Shown here: in pieces, positions 26,046 through 38,775 of the stretch
Layout: each line of letters opens with the position of its first letter
Numbering within the stretch: position 1 is the stretch's first letter
Source of the DNA: Leptodontidium sp. MPI-SDFR-AT-0119
Taxonomy: Eukaryota > Ascomycota > Leotiomycetes > Helotiales > Leptodontidiaceae
DNA length: 64,000 nt
Assembly (NCBI GenBank): GCA_020726505.1
Contig: JAHLEZ010000034.1
Location: 1-64,000 of the forward strand
Direction of reading: 5' to 3'
Notes under the pieces: generated by a model
Database searches by the model: none
What the model was told of the DNA's origin: nothing
Seen by the model: only the letters and a program-made list of their open reading frames with translations
Position numbers and translations under genes: made by a program

Positions 26046-26359
26046 AAAGATAAATATAATTAGTTATAAGATAATTTAAACTATATATAATAATTTAATA
26101 TAACTTAAGATTAAGAATAAAATCCTATAAGATATAAAACTATAATAAATACGAATATTAAGAATACAAAAATAAATTTATAATAAAAACAATTACTTAA
26201 TTAAAAGTTAATAATTTGTCTAATTTTAAGATAAATAGAAATTATAAAGTAACTAAGGTTATTAATTAAAGGGAAAAAATTATAGTTCGAATAATAAAAT
26301 ATTTGTTATCTTAATATTAAAAGTTATTATTAATAATATTTAAATAATAATACTTAAAT

Positions 26360-27060
26360 TATTTTAATAAAATATTAGGGATTACTATTATAAGACTTTA
26401 AAAATAATAGTATTTATATTACTTTAAGTAATAAAAAAAGAAAGCTTCTAAGTAACAAAATATTTGTTACTTTAATAAAATATTATTAAAGAAGTTAAAA
26501 TAATAATATTTATATTATTTTACTTAATAAGAGGGTAAAAGCTTTTAAGTAACAAAATATCTGTTATTCTAATAAAATATTATTAAAAAAGTTAAAATAA
26601 TAATATTTATATTATTCTACTTAATAAGAGGGTAAAAGCTTTTAAGTAACAAAATATATGTTATTCCAACAAAATATTATTAAAAAAGTTAAAATAACAA
26701 TATTTATATTATTCTACTTAATAAGAGGGTAAAAGCTTTTAAGTAACAAAATATATATTATTCCAACAAAATATTATTAAAAAAGTTAAAATAACAATAT
26801 TTATATTATTCTACTTAATAAAATGGGAAATACTTTCGAGTAAAAATATCTGTTATTTTAATAAAATATCATTAAAAAAGTTGAAATAATAATATTTATG
26901 TTATTTTACTTAATAAGAGGGGAAAAGCTTTCGAGTAATAAAATATCTGTTACTTTAATAAAATATTAAAATTTCTTATTATAAGAGTTAAAATAATAAT
27001 ATTTATATTATTTTAATTAAAAATATAATTTTTCAAAATAATAAAGTATTTGTTATTATA
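26360..27060. repeat. 97-bp AT-rich tandem array
   Basis: The segment AAGCTTTTAAGTAACAAAAT recurs at a spacing of 97 bp (AGTAAC or its variant begins at about 26451, 26548, 26645, 26742, 26839 and 26934). Each unit also carries AATAAAATATTATTAAAAAA and ACTTAATAAGAGGG. Four central units are almost identical; outer ones diverge. The surrounding 26046-27240 is also extremely AT-rich and carries no gene. Confidence 0.85.
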
Positions 27061-27284
27061 AAAAAAATTAAGATCCGAAAATTTGATGACTAGGATTTTG
27101 TTATTCATTTTCATAAAATCATTTTATTAATAAATACTTAAATAGTATTAATATTTATGAAATATTTTTTTATAACTTAGAAATAATTTATATTTTAAAC
27201 GCTAAATTTTAATTTTAAATTTAACTTTTTAAGCACCTAACTGTTTCTAAGCCTAACCCTGTTTACGTATATAGAATTACTGAG

Positions 27285-30200
27285 ATGCTCACCGGCATCT
27301 TGCGCGGTATAGGCCAGCCCGTCGACGCGGCTCGGATTCATAAGCGCACATGCGACGACGTCTTGTGGAACAATGTACTCAAGCCCTGGCGCCAATCACC
27401 CCTCTGGCTCCTACTTCGCGTTACACTTAAAACAAGCCTTCGGACAGAAGCTAATGGCCGTCACAAGCGGTACAAATCGTTCATGATCTTCTTCATGACC
27501 CATATCTTACATTAGTCTTTGCAGGCGTCTCTGCCAAGCGATATTCTGTTCGTCATAGCAGCCAAGATTAGCCGGCGGATTCTCAAACTCGGCATTGGAG
27601 ATAAGGCGCCCTAGATACCGTATGTGCATGAAACGATTGAAGCTGCACATCTGAGCTAGCTAATAGATAGAGGATAATAGAGCAGAACTCAGACCCTATG
27701 GGAACACAAGGAGGCTGGAATCTTTTAGAGCTGTCTTTTTACCGTGACACCTGGTTGTCTATTTCAACGCTGCGCCCTACCTGGCAGGCATCGCGACTCG
27801 CGGGATGACGCCCTCAGGTTATGGCACCTTTATGTCTGGCTGTCATCCACGTATTAAGTAATGTAGCTCAACTTTCCCGCAGTTCCAGCTCCTGGCGGCG
27901 GATGACGCCCGTTTGCTCCTCGCGGACCTGGAACTTTGGGTGCAAGACTGGCTGGATAGTTGGCTGAGAGCGAATTGGGACTCGCCATCTACCTACACAT
28001 ATCTGGCAGAGTTGATCAAAAATTACACTGAAATGGGGACTTCTACCTATGCCGGGAACCCGGAGGACATCTCATTAATGCTACTTACGTCTATGGATCT
28101 ACGGGTCGCCCTAGACAAGTGCGCAACTCGTCACGAGCCGTTACTGAGCAGCTATGATCCTAGATTTCCGCCGTCACTGTTCACCCCGCTGTTGCTGCCC
28201 AAGAAGTTGCAGATGGAGCGATTGGCACATGTAGAGCAGCATCTCACGTGGAGGGAAAACGGATCTGTTTATGGGTCCTCTTTAATCTTCCAAGATATCG
28301 ACGCGCGGGATAGTTTTGCGGTGCAGTACTTCGGCCGGTCCCAGTACTATCAAGACCTACGACGGGAGATTGAGGCCGCGGCAGAAATTGAGAGGGACCA
28401 GAAGAAGCGAGAGTTTAGGGAACAACGTCAACATTATAATCGCCTGAAGCGACAGTCCGACGACATGAGCTGTGAATACATCACGCAATGGTACGGCTCC
28501 CGCCGGACTTCTTACCACGACTCAGGTCGCTGCCCAAAATGCCGGGTGAAGGATACTGCTGAACGTTTGGAAATTTATGTTCATGAGTGGCCGCTTCCAA
28601 CAGCTGAGTTGGAGGCGAGGTCGGCGGTGTTCGAACTTGACGTACCAACTACGATAGCCAAGTGGCGGGACATAACATACACTCTTCTCGTTCATGTCCT
28701 CTCTCCACCGACCCTCCGGAATTCTCAACGAGGCAATACGATATACTATCTCTACGAGTTCAGCGGATACGTTCGATCCCAGACTGGAAGGCTCCAGCTC
28801 GCATTTACAGCAAAGCCGTTCACGGTAGCCCACTATCGCACCAAGAAAATCCCTCTAGCCACCGAAGAGAATATTTGTGTAAACAACGGCTTGCGCTATT
28901 CTATGTATGACTCAACATCAATACGGTGGATAGCGGAGCTCCTTGATCGGTGCGATGTACGGAGATTGTGCACTTTTCAGCTTCCATCCGGACATTATGG
29001 AACGCTGCAATACGCGTTAGATGGAACCACTCATACCTCTAATGAGGTTCTCGCAGCTCAAGCGGAGTGCCCGAAAGGGCTGAACTTGCATGACTTCTAT
29101 GCCTTTGCCACTTTGCGATCCGGTGATCGACTACAATAGCGCAATATAGCACGTGAGCTTGTCGCCCGGATCCTTAACCTTAATTATGAGGTGACCTACA
29201 TGTTAGTAGTACAAGCAGCGTGGCAGGCTGGCCGTCCTAGAGATGGGAGCTATCTCCGAGAATCGCACATCGACCTAGACGAAGAAGAGTTTGGAAGGTC
29301 TCTCCTCTCTGTGTTGGGAGAAGCGCTCGGGACCGTGGAGGGTAACTGTAGCAGTCCGCAATTTCGTCGCTCTTGCGACTCGGTTGCTTTCTAATTATGT
29401 CTACCTGCGACAAAGTCCTCTCTGGTTGCTATTTCTTTCTAAGACGAGCGCGGCAAGTCACGCTCGAGTGGACCCGAGATGTGGGCCAGCTGCTTCATGA
29501 AGCGGAGGACGTCGAGGAATTGAAGATCTTGAATCTCCAGGTGCTCGAAATGGCTCTGACTTGCCATGGCACTTTCAACGTGGACAAGGATCATCTCTCC
29601 GCCTTGCTGAATTCAGAAGACGATGTTGCAGTCGTGACTGAATGCTCTATTATTGTCCACGATCGCTGTCCCGCTGTGACAGACTGCCTGTCTCGGGCAG
29701 TGAAAACCATGCTAGAGCGACATGAGAAGCTCTGTCACCCTGGAACTGATCCTGAGTGAAAAGATATTAGTAGAGAGACGTGGCATCGACAACACGTTGT
29801 GTCGCGTCTAGGCGGAATATTGTCCAGGGTGCCCCTGGGCCACGGTGGAGAGTCCAAGTGAGAGGTGGTTGGTAACTGAGACATCCACTGAGGGAGGCTT
29901 CTCCCCGATGATTGTTCACTATAATGTTTTGGATAGAAGTTTGCTTGTTAACGGATTGCCACTCACTCGACTTCCCCGACATTATGAATTACACTGTACT
30001 TACTGTAGGCTGTTTAGTGAGGTAGGAGGATTCACCTTCAAGATGAGCGTTAATGGCGCTAACTTATAACTCGTCTAGAAAGTTCTGGAGGTTATCCCTT
30101 CAAAAATGCCAGGAATGCTTTTTGCGACGCGGAAGGAGGTTTGGGACCAACAGGTACTTCTCATAGCATCCTCTTCCATATATTAGCAGTGGTAAAGAAG

Positions 30201-33200
30201 TGCAACTAATATTATGGTACTTCCGCATGTGCGGCCCAGAGCTAATCATCCGGACTCGCCGAGCGGAACAGGTCTGCGAGTTGCTTCCTATACACGCTTT
30301 GTACGACGATTTCCCAGCAGCCTTTGTGGAGGACTACGCACACTGGTTGGACATCGATACGAAGGTAGTTGAATGGCGTCCATTGAGGCATACATGGACT
30401 TCGTCGCCGGACAACTGGCAGATGAGAGCCGATGGCCAAGAGGTCGGTCTGAGCCGCGGCGCAAAACGACTGGTGGACATCCGCAGTCCCGCGGCCAAGG
30501 CCATCTCACGGATCCTAGGTCCGCTGGAACATGCAACTCACATCCATGTGATACTAGACTGCGAGACGGATGCGCTGGAGGTGAACTTGCCGCGAGTGAG
30601 GCTTGATTTTTCCCTCCAAAATCACGGGAACTTGCTTGTATCGAAGCAATTCCGGGGAATGGTTGTAGATGAACGCCAATCCTTTGGTACATTGACAGGA
30701 CTCGTTAGCAAGCTCGTCTTGCGTGAAGCTAAAGGGTCATCGCGGTCCGTTCATTGTCCCACACGGCCGCGTTTCCTTCTCGCGAGATGGCCATCACGCG
30801 CGGGTGAAGATTGACACTACTTCGGCCGCCCACGTCAAGTATCACTCATACCACATCGATACTCAACTTGGGCGACTCGTCGATAGTGGCAACCTGAGGA
30901 GCAGGCTCTTCAGATTGTACCTTCATACTACGACGGCGCACTGTCTGATCGACTAGCTTACCGGGAGGACAGGCACGGAGGAAGCCCTCTACGGCCTCGT
31001 AAGTGCTGCCACCAGATCATTTGTCGAACTTGAGCCTGAGGACGCTGAACTTCTTAGAATACTTGCGCGATTAACGCCGCAGCGTCAATATTACCCAGAG
31101 CATCTGCGGGTGATGTAGCAGGTAGATTGGGAGACCTTGCCCCCCCCTCTTACAGCACTGCGCTTTCTCTATACAAGTAGCATCGATCTTCAAGCAAGCC
31201 AAGTCGTTCTATGTGTTCCGAGAACAGCCTGCCGAGCCGCCGATCTCTAATACCCGTGACGAGTATGACTTACTAGAGAGGGCCGCTATCCGAGACTCAT
31301 CATTCCAAACATACGGCTTTGACGCCGAGGCGTACACTACAGACCACGATGCCACATACTCCTCCCGAGATCAGGTCCTTAATAGTACTAGAGAGCTTTA
31401 GACTTGTCGAACTACGAAGCTTGTGGACAACTGGTCTATAGACCTCACAATCTGCCCGCGGTTGCTCTCTGAGATCAAGTCGTGGGCACAGCCGATTCTA
31501 GGCTCTGGCCTGGCAGATAACATAACACTAGGCTTCGATCCCAAATGGGTCGATCTACCTGCCGAGAAGTTCCTCCCGGACGACTGGTGCACTCTCTACA
31601 GTATACTCTCCAGAAGTGCGGCCGAACAAGATAAGTACAAAATTATGATCTTCCTAGTTACCTTGTAGTACTCAAAACACACAAATCAAAAGCTTGTCCA
31701 GACACTCTTAACTTTTGCGACTATCCCGGAACTCCGAACACTCCAGCCGCCTAACTACTCAGTGTTTCGACTTGAGGATAGTTACAGGCCAAAGCCGGAG
31801 AGATTAATCAAGGTGACAAGAGAACACGTGCGGCAGTTTTATGAATGTCCTGAATCCGATTTGCCAAACCTCGCATTTGAGCAGTAATACATTGCAAATC
31901 AACGCCGAAGAGAGGAGCACGAGGTGGCAAAAGGAGAAAAGATCCGGAGGTTCGTGGAGGATCTCGTGGCGCAGTGGCCTTAAGCTAATATTTCTGCTCC
32001 TTTAGACCCTAATCACAGAACGTATATCTTAGTGAATAAAGCAACGGCGAGTACGCGGGTCCGGTCCTAGAGCTGGCACCGCAATACTCGATTCCAAAGA
32101 TATGCCCAAAAAGCACAAAATATCCTAAACGGCCTGGCTCCCGAGTCCCAAAACCTAGAGCAATACTCATTTTCGCCGCCGGTTAATGGATACGATTTTA
32201 CGCGGGCCTATATTAACTTTGAGGACCTCACAAGTAACCCCGCTCCATGGCTCCCGACAGCTGACTAAGGCGACTTTGATGGATGGGTTGTTCCGAGCAA
32301 TAAAGAGAACACGGATCATCCTAAGCTCAGAGAACTCTTGGCTCATGTGTCTGCCTAATGTTCTTCTGGGCATAAACAGTGATACGCCAGTGACTTGTTC
32401 AAAAGTTTCGAAGCGTTGCGTAAAGATACGTCTGTCGAACTGAACCTACCACAAGAATCGACTGAGTTATTAGAAGCACACCTCATGCGAGCTCATCGTT
32501 ACGTTAAAACTATCTATTAGAAGATCTGCAGCCAGTTGCAAATTGGCCATGATCTCGTTCGGAAAGCATAGATACTACCCCGCATATCCCAGACTTCAAT
32601 CCTCTCACACTTGGCGAGCGACAAAGTTACAGCTCTCCCCGATGGTTAGAATAGATGCTTAGTAGCGTATAGACTCGCTATCGCGGCCTTTTAACGTATA
32701 AAGCAACTTGTCGAGTCTCACACAAACTTGGCAAAGCTCCTGAGTGAACTCGAGAACCCTAGCTATTAAGACTGGGATCTAATGAGGTACCCTAAATGGC
32801 TTCTCCTTGAAGTCGAAAATAATATCCAAATACGACAAGAACAGGCCTAGATTGCGAGAGAAATGACGTCCTTATCTTCTGGGTGTAATTCTATTATATA
32901 GCTAAACATAGGACTTAGCAAGTCGTCCGTTATTATTCCTATAGCCGCCGCAGCTCTTGCAAACAGGACACGACTTGTTAGGGTCGTCGTCCTTAAGCCT
33001 CTAGCGATGTAGATGTTTTACTTATTGGCGAAGAAGCTTGGTAACATGTTGAATCGACGTATCTTCTACATACCAATCTCTCGGTCTCTTAAGTTGGATG
33101 TGTTCTAAGCCCGCCAAATATTCGAGTTGTATTAAGAATGCATGTGGGTTGGCGGTATACTTCTCATCTAGCTAGAGCACATCCTTTCGTTCGAGCTGAT

Positions 33201-34740
33201 GGGATTTGAGCAAGTCCTGTCTGGCAAACTAGAGCTAGGAAACGTTATGATCACGAGACTAGCTCCGGGCAAATTCACGGGATATCCTTAATGAGAGTGA
33301 TGAGATTTTGAGCGTGCAGTTTGAGCTGATTTATACTATAGGCATATAGCGCGCTATCGAATTCAGTCCAGATCGTTAGGCTATCATTTAACATGTTCTA
33401 GGGCTCCTGGGCTGCTACGCGCACTAGGTACATGAACGCTTCGAGCACGGGTTGGAAGTGGTATCCGCGCAGCTAGGTGGCTTCCCAAGAATCCGCATCC
33501 TTTAGACCCTGGCCGGCGACGAACTATTGGAGATTGTCGCCCGGCAGCTTTGCGAAGCTGGTTTGCCGGGTGTACCCGTATCGTACCTACCCCGGAAGGT
33601 TCGAACAGCCTTGCTCCAGTTTCTCACAGATCCGCGGTTTAGCAGGGCGGCGACGCAGTCGCTCCAGGAAGCTGCATTTGGTTCCGACACGATGAGGAGC
33701 GGTCTCCTCCTTTTAAAGGGCCTATTCGCCGGTAAGATCCTCAGGTTTGCTTTGGAGCAGAAGCGGTGGCGCGTCAACTATGGACTCGATCATTCGCGGA
33801 CAATGCTTGCGGTTCCCTATTATGCTAAAGACAGTCTAGTAGCACGGGCTAAATTTAGTTACCCTAATGCCACCATCGTCCTCACTTGCCTTTCTTATTA
33901 CTATAGTGGCCTCTCAGACCAGCAGATATATGCTAGTTTCGACGCGTTGTTATAGTCCGACTATGCCCTAGAAGAGTACGCGCGATGGGTCTAAGACGCT
34001 CCAGAACTGCCTTCTGCCTTCAGGTAAGTAACCGGTATTAATCTCAGCAACGCGGGACAGTACTCTCGAGAAGTGTTCCCACCATTGCGGTTCGTAAAAG
34101 GCCTTATCAATTTCTATATATCAACAATCATCTTCCCGGCAAAGATAAAGGAGTTTCCTCACAAGCTGTCGTCATCCGGCTGGGACGTTGCGCGGGAGAA
34201 GACGCACCCGACTACGGGCTTTAGTGGGACAAATGACAGTAGATACGTCTTACCGTTATCCATCACTCAAGGCGATCTGCCGCCGCAGCTCTCAACAAAT
34301 GCCAAAGTACTCGATTGCCTGTTGAGACCCGAAAACTCCTTCGTAAACGTTATCTAGTTATCTAACACCGAAGTCCTCGACGCGAACGCGCTGTTGAAGA
34401 TGGCTCTGGTATTAAATCCTCCTGTCCGCGTCATTCTCGACGTTGGTGCCTAGGTTTTAGAACTGGAAAACGAAGAAATAGTGCGCGCGTGGCTCTTACG
34501 GGTGTCAAAATCTGTAGCTCAAGCTGTTATCTTCTTTGACACTCGTAACGAGATATGCGTCTTGAGCCGCGACGGGACGACGGAGCCGTTATTGGTATCC
34601 CCCTTCGCAAAGTAAATGGATTAATGCTTGGTGTATCTCGACGAGGTTCAAACGAGGGACGGACCTCAGGATGCCGGCGAATTATCGAGCAATTGTGACA
34701 TTAGGCCCCGGGCTTACTAAGGACCGACTTGTGCAAGGTG
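27285..34740 (+). pseudogene. DUF3638/DUF3645 giant fungal protein gene, decayed
   Basis: A coding trace of about 7.4 kb reads rightwards through many stops and several frameshifts. The longest open part, 27913-29139, contains LLSSYDPRFPPSLF, LLLPKKLQMERLAHVEQHL, DARDSFAVQYFG, the Cys motif GRCPKCRVKD and YVHEWPLP. Further parts follow at 29373-29759 (VTLEWTRDVGQLLHEAED), 30200-30814, 31213-31668 and onward. Near 32890-33080 lies the DUF3638 core (LNIGLSKSSVIIPIAAAALA, LVRVVVLKPLA), in which the P-loop-like GEGKS of the family reads GLSKS. Near 34628 LVYLDEVQTR and LGPGLTKDRLVQ mark the DUF3645 end. Such proteins are about 3000 residues and often auto-annotated as ubiquitinyl hydrolase; function is unproven. 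N- and C-termini are missing; stops are mostly TAG/TAA. Confidence 0.8.
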
Positions 34741-34809
34741 AGCTTTTCCTTTTCTTTCCCCCTTTTTTTTCGGATGGTGTGGATCTGGGTTGCAGCTGAT
34801 TATTGGAAG
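34741..34809 (+). other. Possible intron and exon start at the pseudogene edge
   Basis: GTGAGC follows the last DUF3645 codons and a TTGCAG acceptor-like site lies about 50 bp on, so the next exon may begin here. It is then cut off by the hAT end at 34810. Confidence 0.3.
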
Positions 34810-34835
34810 CAGTGTGGGGGATAATAAGGAAATAT

Positions 34836-36063
34836 ATCAATATCAGCGTAACCAAAAAAAAATCATATTAATCAATTAATAATCAATTAATCATGATTTG
34901 ATTTGATTTGATCTGATTAATAGATTTTTACTTTGATTATAATTTGATTTGATTAATAATTATGATTAATCTGTTACGACCTACGATGCGCCTCGTATTC
35001 TAACCGACACGGGCTCGTAGCATCGCTGGCTATGCGACGGCGCTAAGCCTAATAGGGAAGACTAGGTGGCGAGCCTGCGACATATTGACGTGAATAACAC
35101 TCGACTACGCTAGGCCCTATTAAGAGGGTCCTTTATATATATATACTCGAGCCCTCCCTTACGGAGAGCTCTCCTTCCCTCCTTGTCTTTTCTTCTCGAT
35201 TCTGAGCGTAGCCTTAGGTCTAAATACAAAGCTTGAGTCAACTCGCCGTATTAACCTCTGGCCAGCCGTAACATAATCATGATTAATCTTTGATTATATA
35301 TAACCCTAAGTTAGTATTTTAAAGCGGAAGTAAATTACCTTAGTTTTAATAACTTATATAAAGAAACGATGTATATATTTATATAATAACTTAAAACTTA
35401 TAAAACTAGTTATATTACTTAATTAATTTCAAAATAATTCTCCACTGCCTCATTATTATTAACTTGAATATCCGAGTTTTCTTTAAATAACCCCCAACTT
35501 TTAAGACTAATTTTATACTCAAAAGTATCTTTATTAAGTCTATTTCGATCCTTATTTATAATTCTAGCTCCTTGACTAAAAAATCGTTCCGAAGAAGCCG
35601 AAGTTGCCGGAATTTGTAAATAGGATCTCTGTCGTGCAACACAGGTATGCGCACGTGCCTAGCCTACGTAAGCAGGCCATATATAGGGGCAGTTGCGTAC
35701 AGAGCCTTTCCTAGAAATCAGACACTATTGCCACCACGTTGCAGCCACCATGAGAGCCATGCCGGCCGTCGATTAAGAGAGACCTTTTGCACGACAATCT
35801 CGCTAACAAAGAATCTATTAGAAGCTTATAGATTTTTCCATTTTAATTATAAATTATATTATTATTAATAAAATTTATGACTTATATTTAGAAATTTCTT
35901 AATATATATTACTTAAATAAATATTCTATTTATAGAAAATCACGTTTATATCAGGTGACGTATTAATCAATTAATAATCAATTAATCATGATTTGATTTG
36001 ATTAATAGCCTCAAATCAAATCAAATCAAATCAAATCAAATCATTGGTTACGCTGATTAATAT
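34836..36063 (-). mobile_element. Small nested hAT element with 8-bp duplication
   Basis: Ends CAGCGTAACCAA (34844) and TTGGTTACGCTG (36055) are inverted and flanked by ATCAATAT (34836-34843) and ATTAATAT (36056-36063), an 8-bp duplication with one C-to-T change. Subterminal AATCAATTAATAATCAATTA and TTTGATTTGATT repeats lie at both ends. On the minus strand about 35440-35620 a hAT dimerisation domain remains (IPATSASSERFFSQGARII, then LKSWGLFKENSD). Most of the transposase is deleted, so it is non-autonomous. Confidence 0.88.
34967..35278 (+). mobile_element. Solo LTR, family A copy 3, with 5-bp duplication
   Basis: The 302-bp copy at 34972-35273 is flanked by TAATC at 34967-34971 and 35274-35278. 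It is inserted within the AT-rich subterminal repeat of the small hAT element. Confidence 0.93.
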
Positions 36064-36365
36064 ATTTTGATATATCGATACGATATGCTATTACCTATAT
36101 CGAGGCCGATACAATATGAGGCTCTGGCAATACGCTAATACAGGCAATATATCGTGATATAACAATATATCGGTGGTGTTTTGAGGGTTGGTTTTGAGGG
36201 TGCTGATATGAGGTTTGCTGTACCTCTAGCGAGAATCGAGGCCTCTGATTGGCTCGGGTATCAAATACAGGGCTCTGATTGGCCCACGACAAACCTTAAT
36301 TCTAAGAGCCGCATGCCCCTTGCTTTTTAATCATTGAAGCTCACATCACTTATATTATCAAACAC

Positions 36366-38598
36366 TTGATTATGCCTCCCAACAACAAGCGCCAGAAGCT
36401 TTTGCCCTTTGCACGAGCTGTTGTCACATATTCTACTAGCGAGGCTATTGTTTTAGATAGCGAAAATGCACTGGCAGAGCCTGCGGTTAGTCCTTTGGAA
36501 TCAAATCTTTCCCCCTCTCTTGCTCCGTCCTCACAAGGCACCCCTCAACCAGAATCACTTTCTCGCGCAAAACCAGCTACCAGAGTATCGTGGGTATATC
36601 GGCACATGCCAGATGAGGATATACAGACTATGTATTTCAATCAATATACTGGGAAACCGGAGTGGCGCTGTAGGTACTGCGAGAAAGCCTACGCTCTTTC
36701 AGGGAGCACTAGCGGACCTGGCACACACCTTGAAGTGGTACACAAGCTCTCACGCGACTTTCCACGTACTGCGAAGGCTCAAAATATTAAGAACTCTCTA
36801 GAAACAGCATTCGCACAAGCAGCGGCAAATCCTTAAAAGCGACGACGATACGACACAGAGAATATCGAGCAGACAAGTTAGAAGCTCTGTGGACGAGATG
36901 CTTGGTCTCCTGCAACCTCTTCTTCAGAATGGTAGAGAATACAGAATTCCGAGCTTTTATCAAATACCTCAACGCAGACGCTGAAGAATTGCTAGCCAAA
37001 GATTACTCGACAATTCGCCTTTGGGTAATGCGTCAATACAAGGGATTGAAGGTTAATACTATTATTCCGATGCTCCAGAAAGCTCTCTCTAAGATACACG
37101 TCTCCTGCGACCTCTGGACCTCTCCTAACGGCTTCCTTATACTCGGGATTACCGCACAATTTGTTGACGAAGTCGGATATTTACGCAGTCTCGTGCTTGC
37201 CCTCAGAGAGATGGATGGACATACTGGTGTTGAGCTTGCTGAGGTGGTTTTTACTATTATCTGCGAATACAAATTTGAGAAGAACTTAGGGTATTTTGTT
37301 ATGGATAATGCTCCTGACAACGATACTATGATGACAACCTTGTCTTCTACTCTTCGCAAAGAGCTGAAAATCATGTATGACGCTATCCACCATCGAATTC
37401 GCTATCAAGGCCATATTATTAACCTCGCTATCAAATCATTCTTATTCGTTACCGACGGAGAGACTCTTCCTGAAGATAAGGAGACGAATATTTACATTGT
37501 TACCTTGGAGAAGATCAATCAATGGCGCAACAAGGGCCCATTAGGAAAGTTGCACAACTTCGTAGTATATTTACACTAGATTCTAATGATCTTTACTTAT
37601 CTAGATGCTAATTCTTCATAGGTTTGGCTCAGCCGGAGTACTCAAAGACTTCACCATTTCATTGAATTAACGAATCAACGTATACCTCGAGATAACGCAA
37701 CACGCTGGAATTCTTGGTTTATGATGTTACAAGTAGCTTGGAACCTGAGGGAGTTGATTGAGGAGTTCTTTGATATTTACGAAGATGCGAAGGTGACTAA
37801 CGATCGACTCGACGATATCGAATGGGCCACTATACGCGTAATCAAGGAGTTTCTAGAGAAGCTGTCAATGTCAACAAAAGCCTGCGAATCAAGAAACTCG
37901 ACTCTTGACCTCACTCTTCCGTGTACCGACTATATACTTTCACAGTTCGAAGCCGGCCAGTCCATATACAAAGACGACGCTATCTTTGGCCCAATGTTTC
38001 GTTCAGGATGGAAAAAGATGAACAAATACTACAATCTCTTCGATAAAACACCTGTTTACGCCGCAGCCTTGGTTTTACACCCTTCGCGGAAGTGGAGGCA
38101 TATTGAGAAGCACTGGGAGAAGGATTGGCTTACTCCATCGAAGACAGCTGTCAAAGACCTCTGGGAAAAGAGATACAATCCTACAACGCCTACGTTATCA
38201 AATACACCGAATTCTACAGACCAGCGACCTGCCAACGAGTTCTTTTCGTGGCTAGACGACGATTTGGAAGATGAGGATGAGTATATTCGATATTGCGCTA
38301 CTCCAGTTATTTCTGGTGTCAAACACGCTTACAGATGGTGGCTCAAGCCTACTCAGCAAAAGCGCTTTCCGAATCTCTCTAAAATGGCTGTAGATTTGCT
38401 ATCGATCCCTGCGATGTCCGCAGACCCTGAACGCCTTTGATCTGGTGCTAAGATCTCCGTCAATGATCGCCGGGGAAGGCTTACAGTAGAGACTTTACAG
38501 GCAATTGAGTGTTTGAAGTCATGGTTGAAGATTAAGGTTACAGCAGACGATTCTGTGGAGGATGAGGATATACTAGTCGAGCTAGAGGTCAAGAATTA
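36366..38598 (+). pseudogene. hAT transposase, nearly intact
   Basis: The gene reads in three long frames: 36372-36836 with a BED zinc finger (EWRCRYCEKAYALSGSTS, then GTHLEVVHKL); 36902-37579 with the RNase H-like core (HVSCDLWTSPNGFLILGITA, KNLGYFVMDNAPDND, HRIRYQGHIINLAIKSFL); and 37721-38440, ending LSKMAVDLLSIPAMSADPERL, followed past a TGA by the dimerisation domain (SVNDRRGRLTVETLQAIECL). The parts are separated by a stop near 36835 and an intron-like or broken stretch at 37577-37720. Codon use and low RIP damage show it is younger than most neighbours. Probably inactive because of the stops at 36835 and 38438. Confidence 0.85.
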
Positions 38599-38775
38599 AG
38601 CCAGGAGGCATGATTTTGCGTGTATATATCGTTATATCGCAATATATTGGGTCAAAAATACGATATGAGAGCTTTATATTGAGGCCGGTACGATATAAGA
38701 GGTCTCATATTGCGATAATATCGAGGGGGGCCATATTAGGTCAATATATATTAGTATTTATTATCCCCCACACTA

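Larger units (their letters stand above)
34810..38775 (+). mobile_element. hAT transposon, outer copy, with nested insertions
   Basis: Inverted ends CAGTGTGGGGGATAATAA (34810) and TTATTATCCCCCACACTA (38775, last base G to A) bound a transposase gene at 36366-38598. Inside the left flank lies a smaller hAT (34844-36055), which carries a solo LTR. The 8 bp outside the left end (ATTGGAAG) and right end (CGCGCGGA) do not match, unlike the other insertions here. Subterminal GAGGCCGRTACRATAT motifs occur on both sides. Confidence 0.75.

Noticed and set aside
26046..27240. Candidate centromere core because of extreme AT content and tandem repeats.
   Set aside because: The array is under 1 kb and flanked by gene remnants; nothing else supports a centromere.
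27285..34740. Possible alternative genetic code or stop readthrough because TAG recurs in open frames.
   Set aside because: TAA also occurs and frameshifts are present, and the intact permease gene ends at TGA with no internal TAG; RIP explains the pattern.
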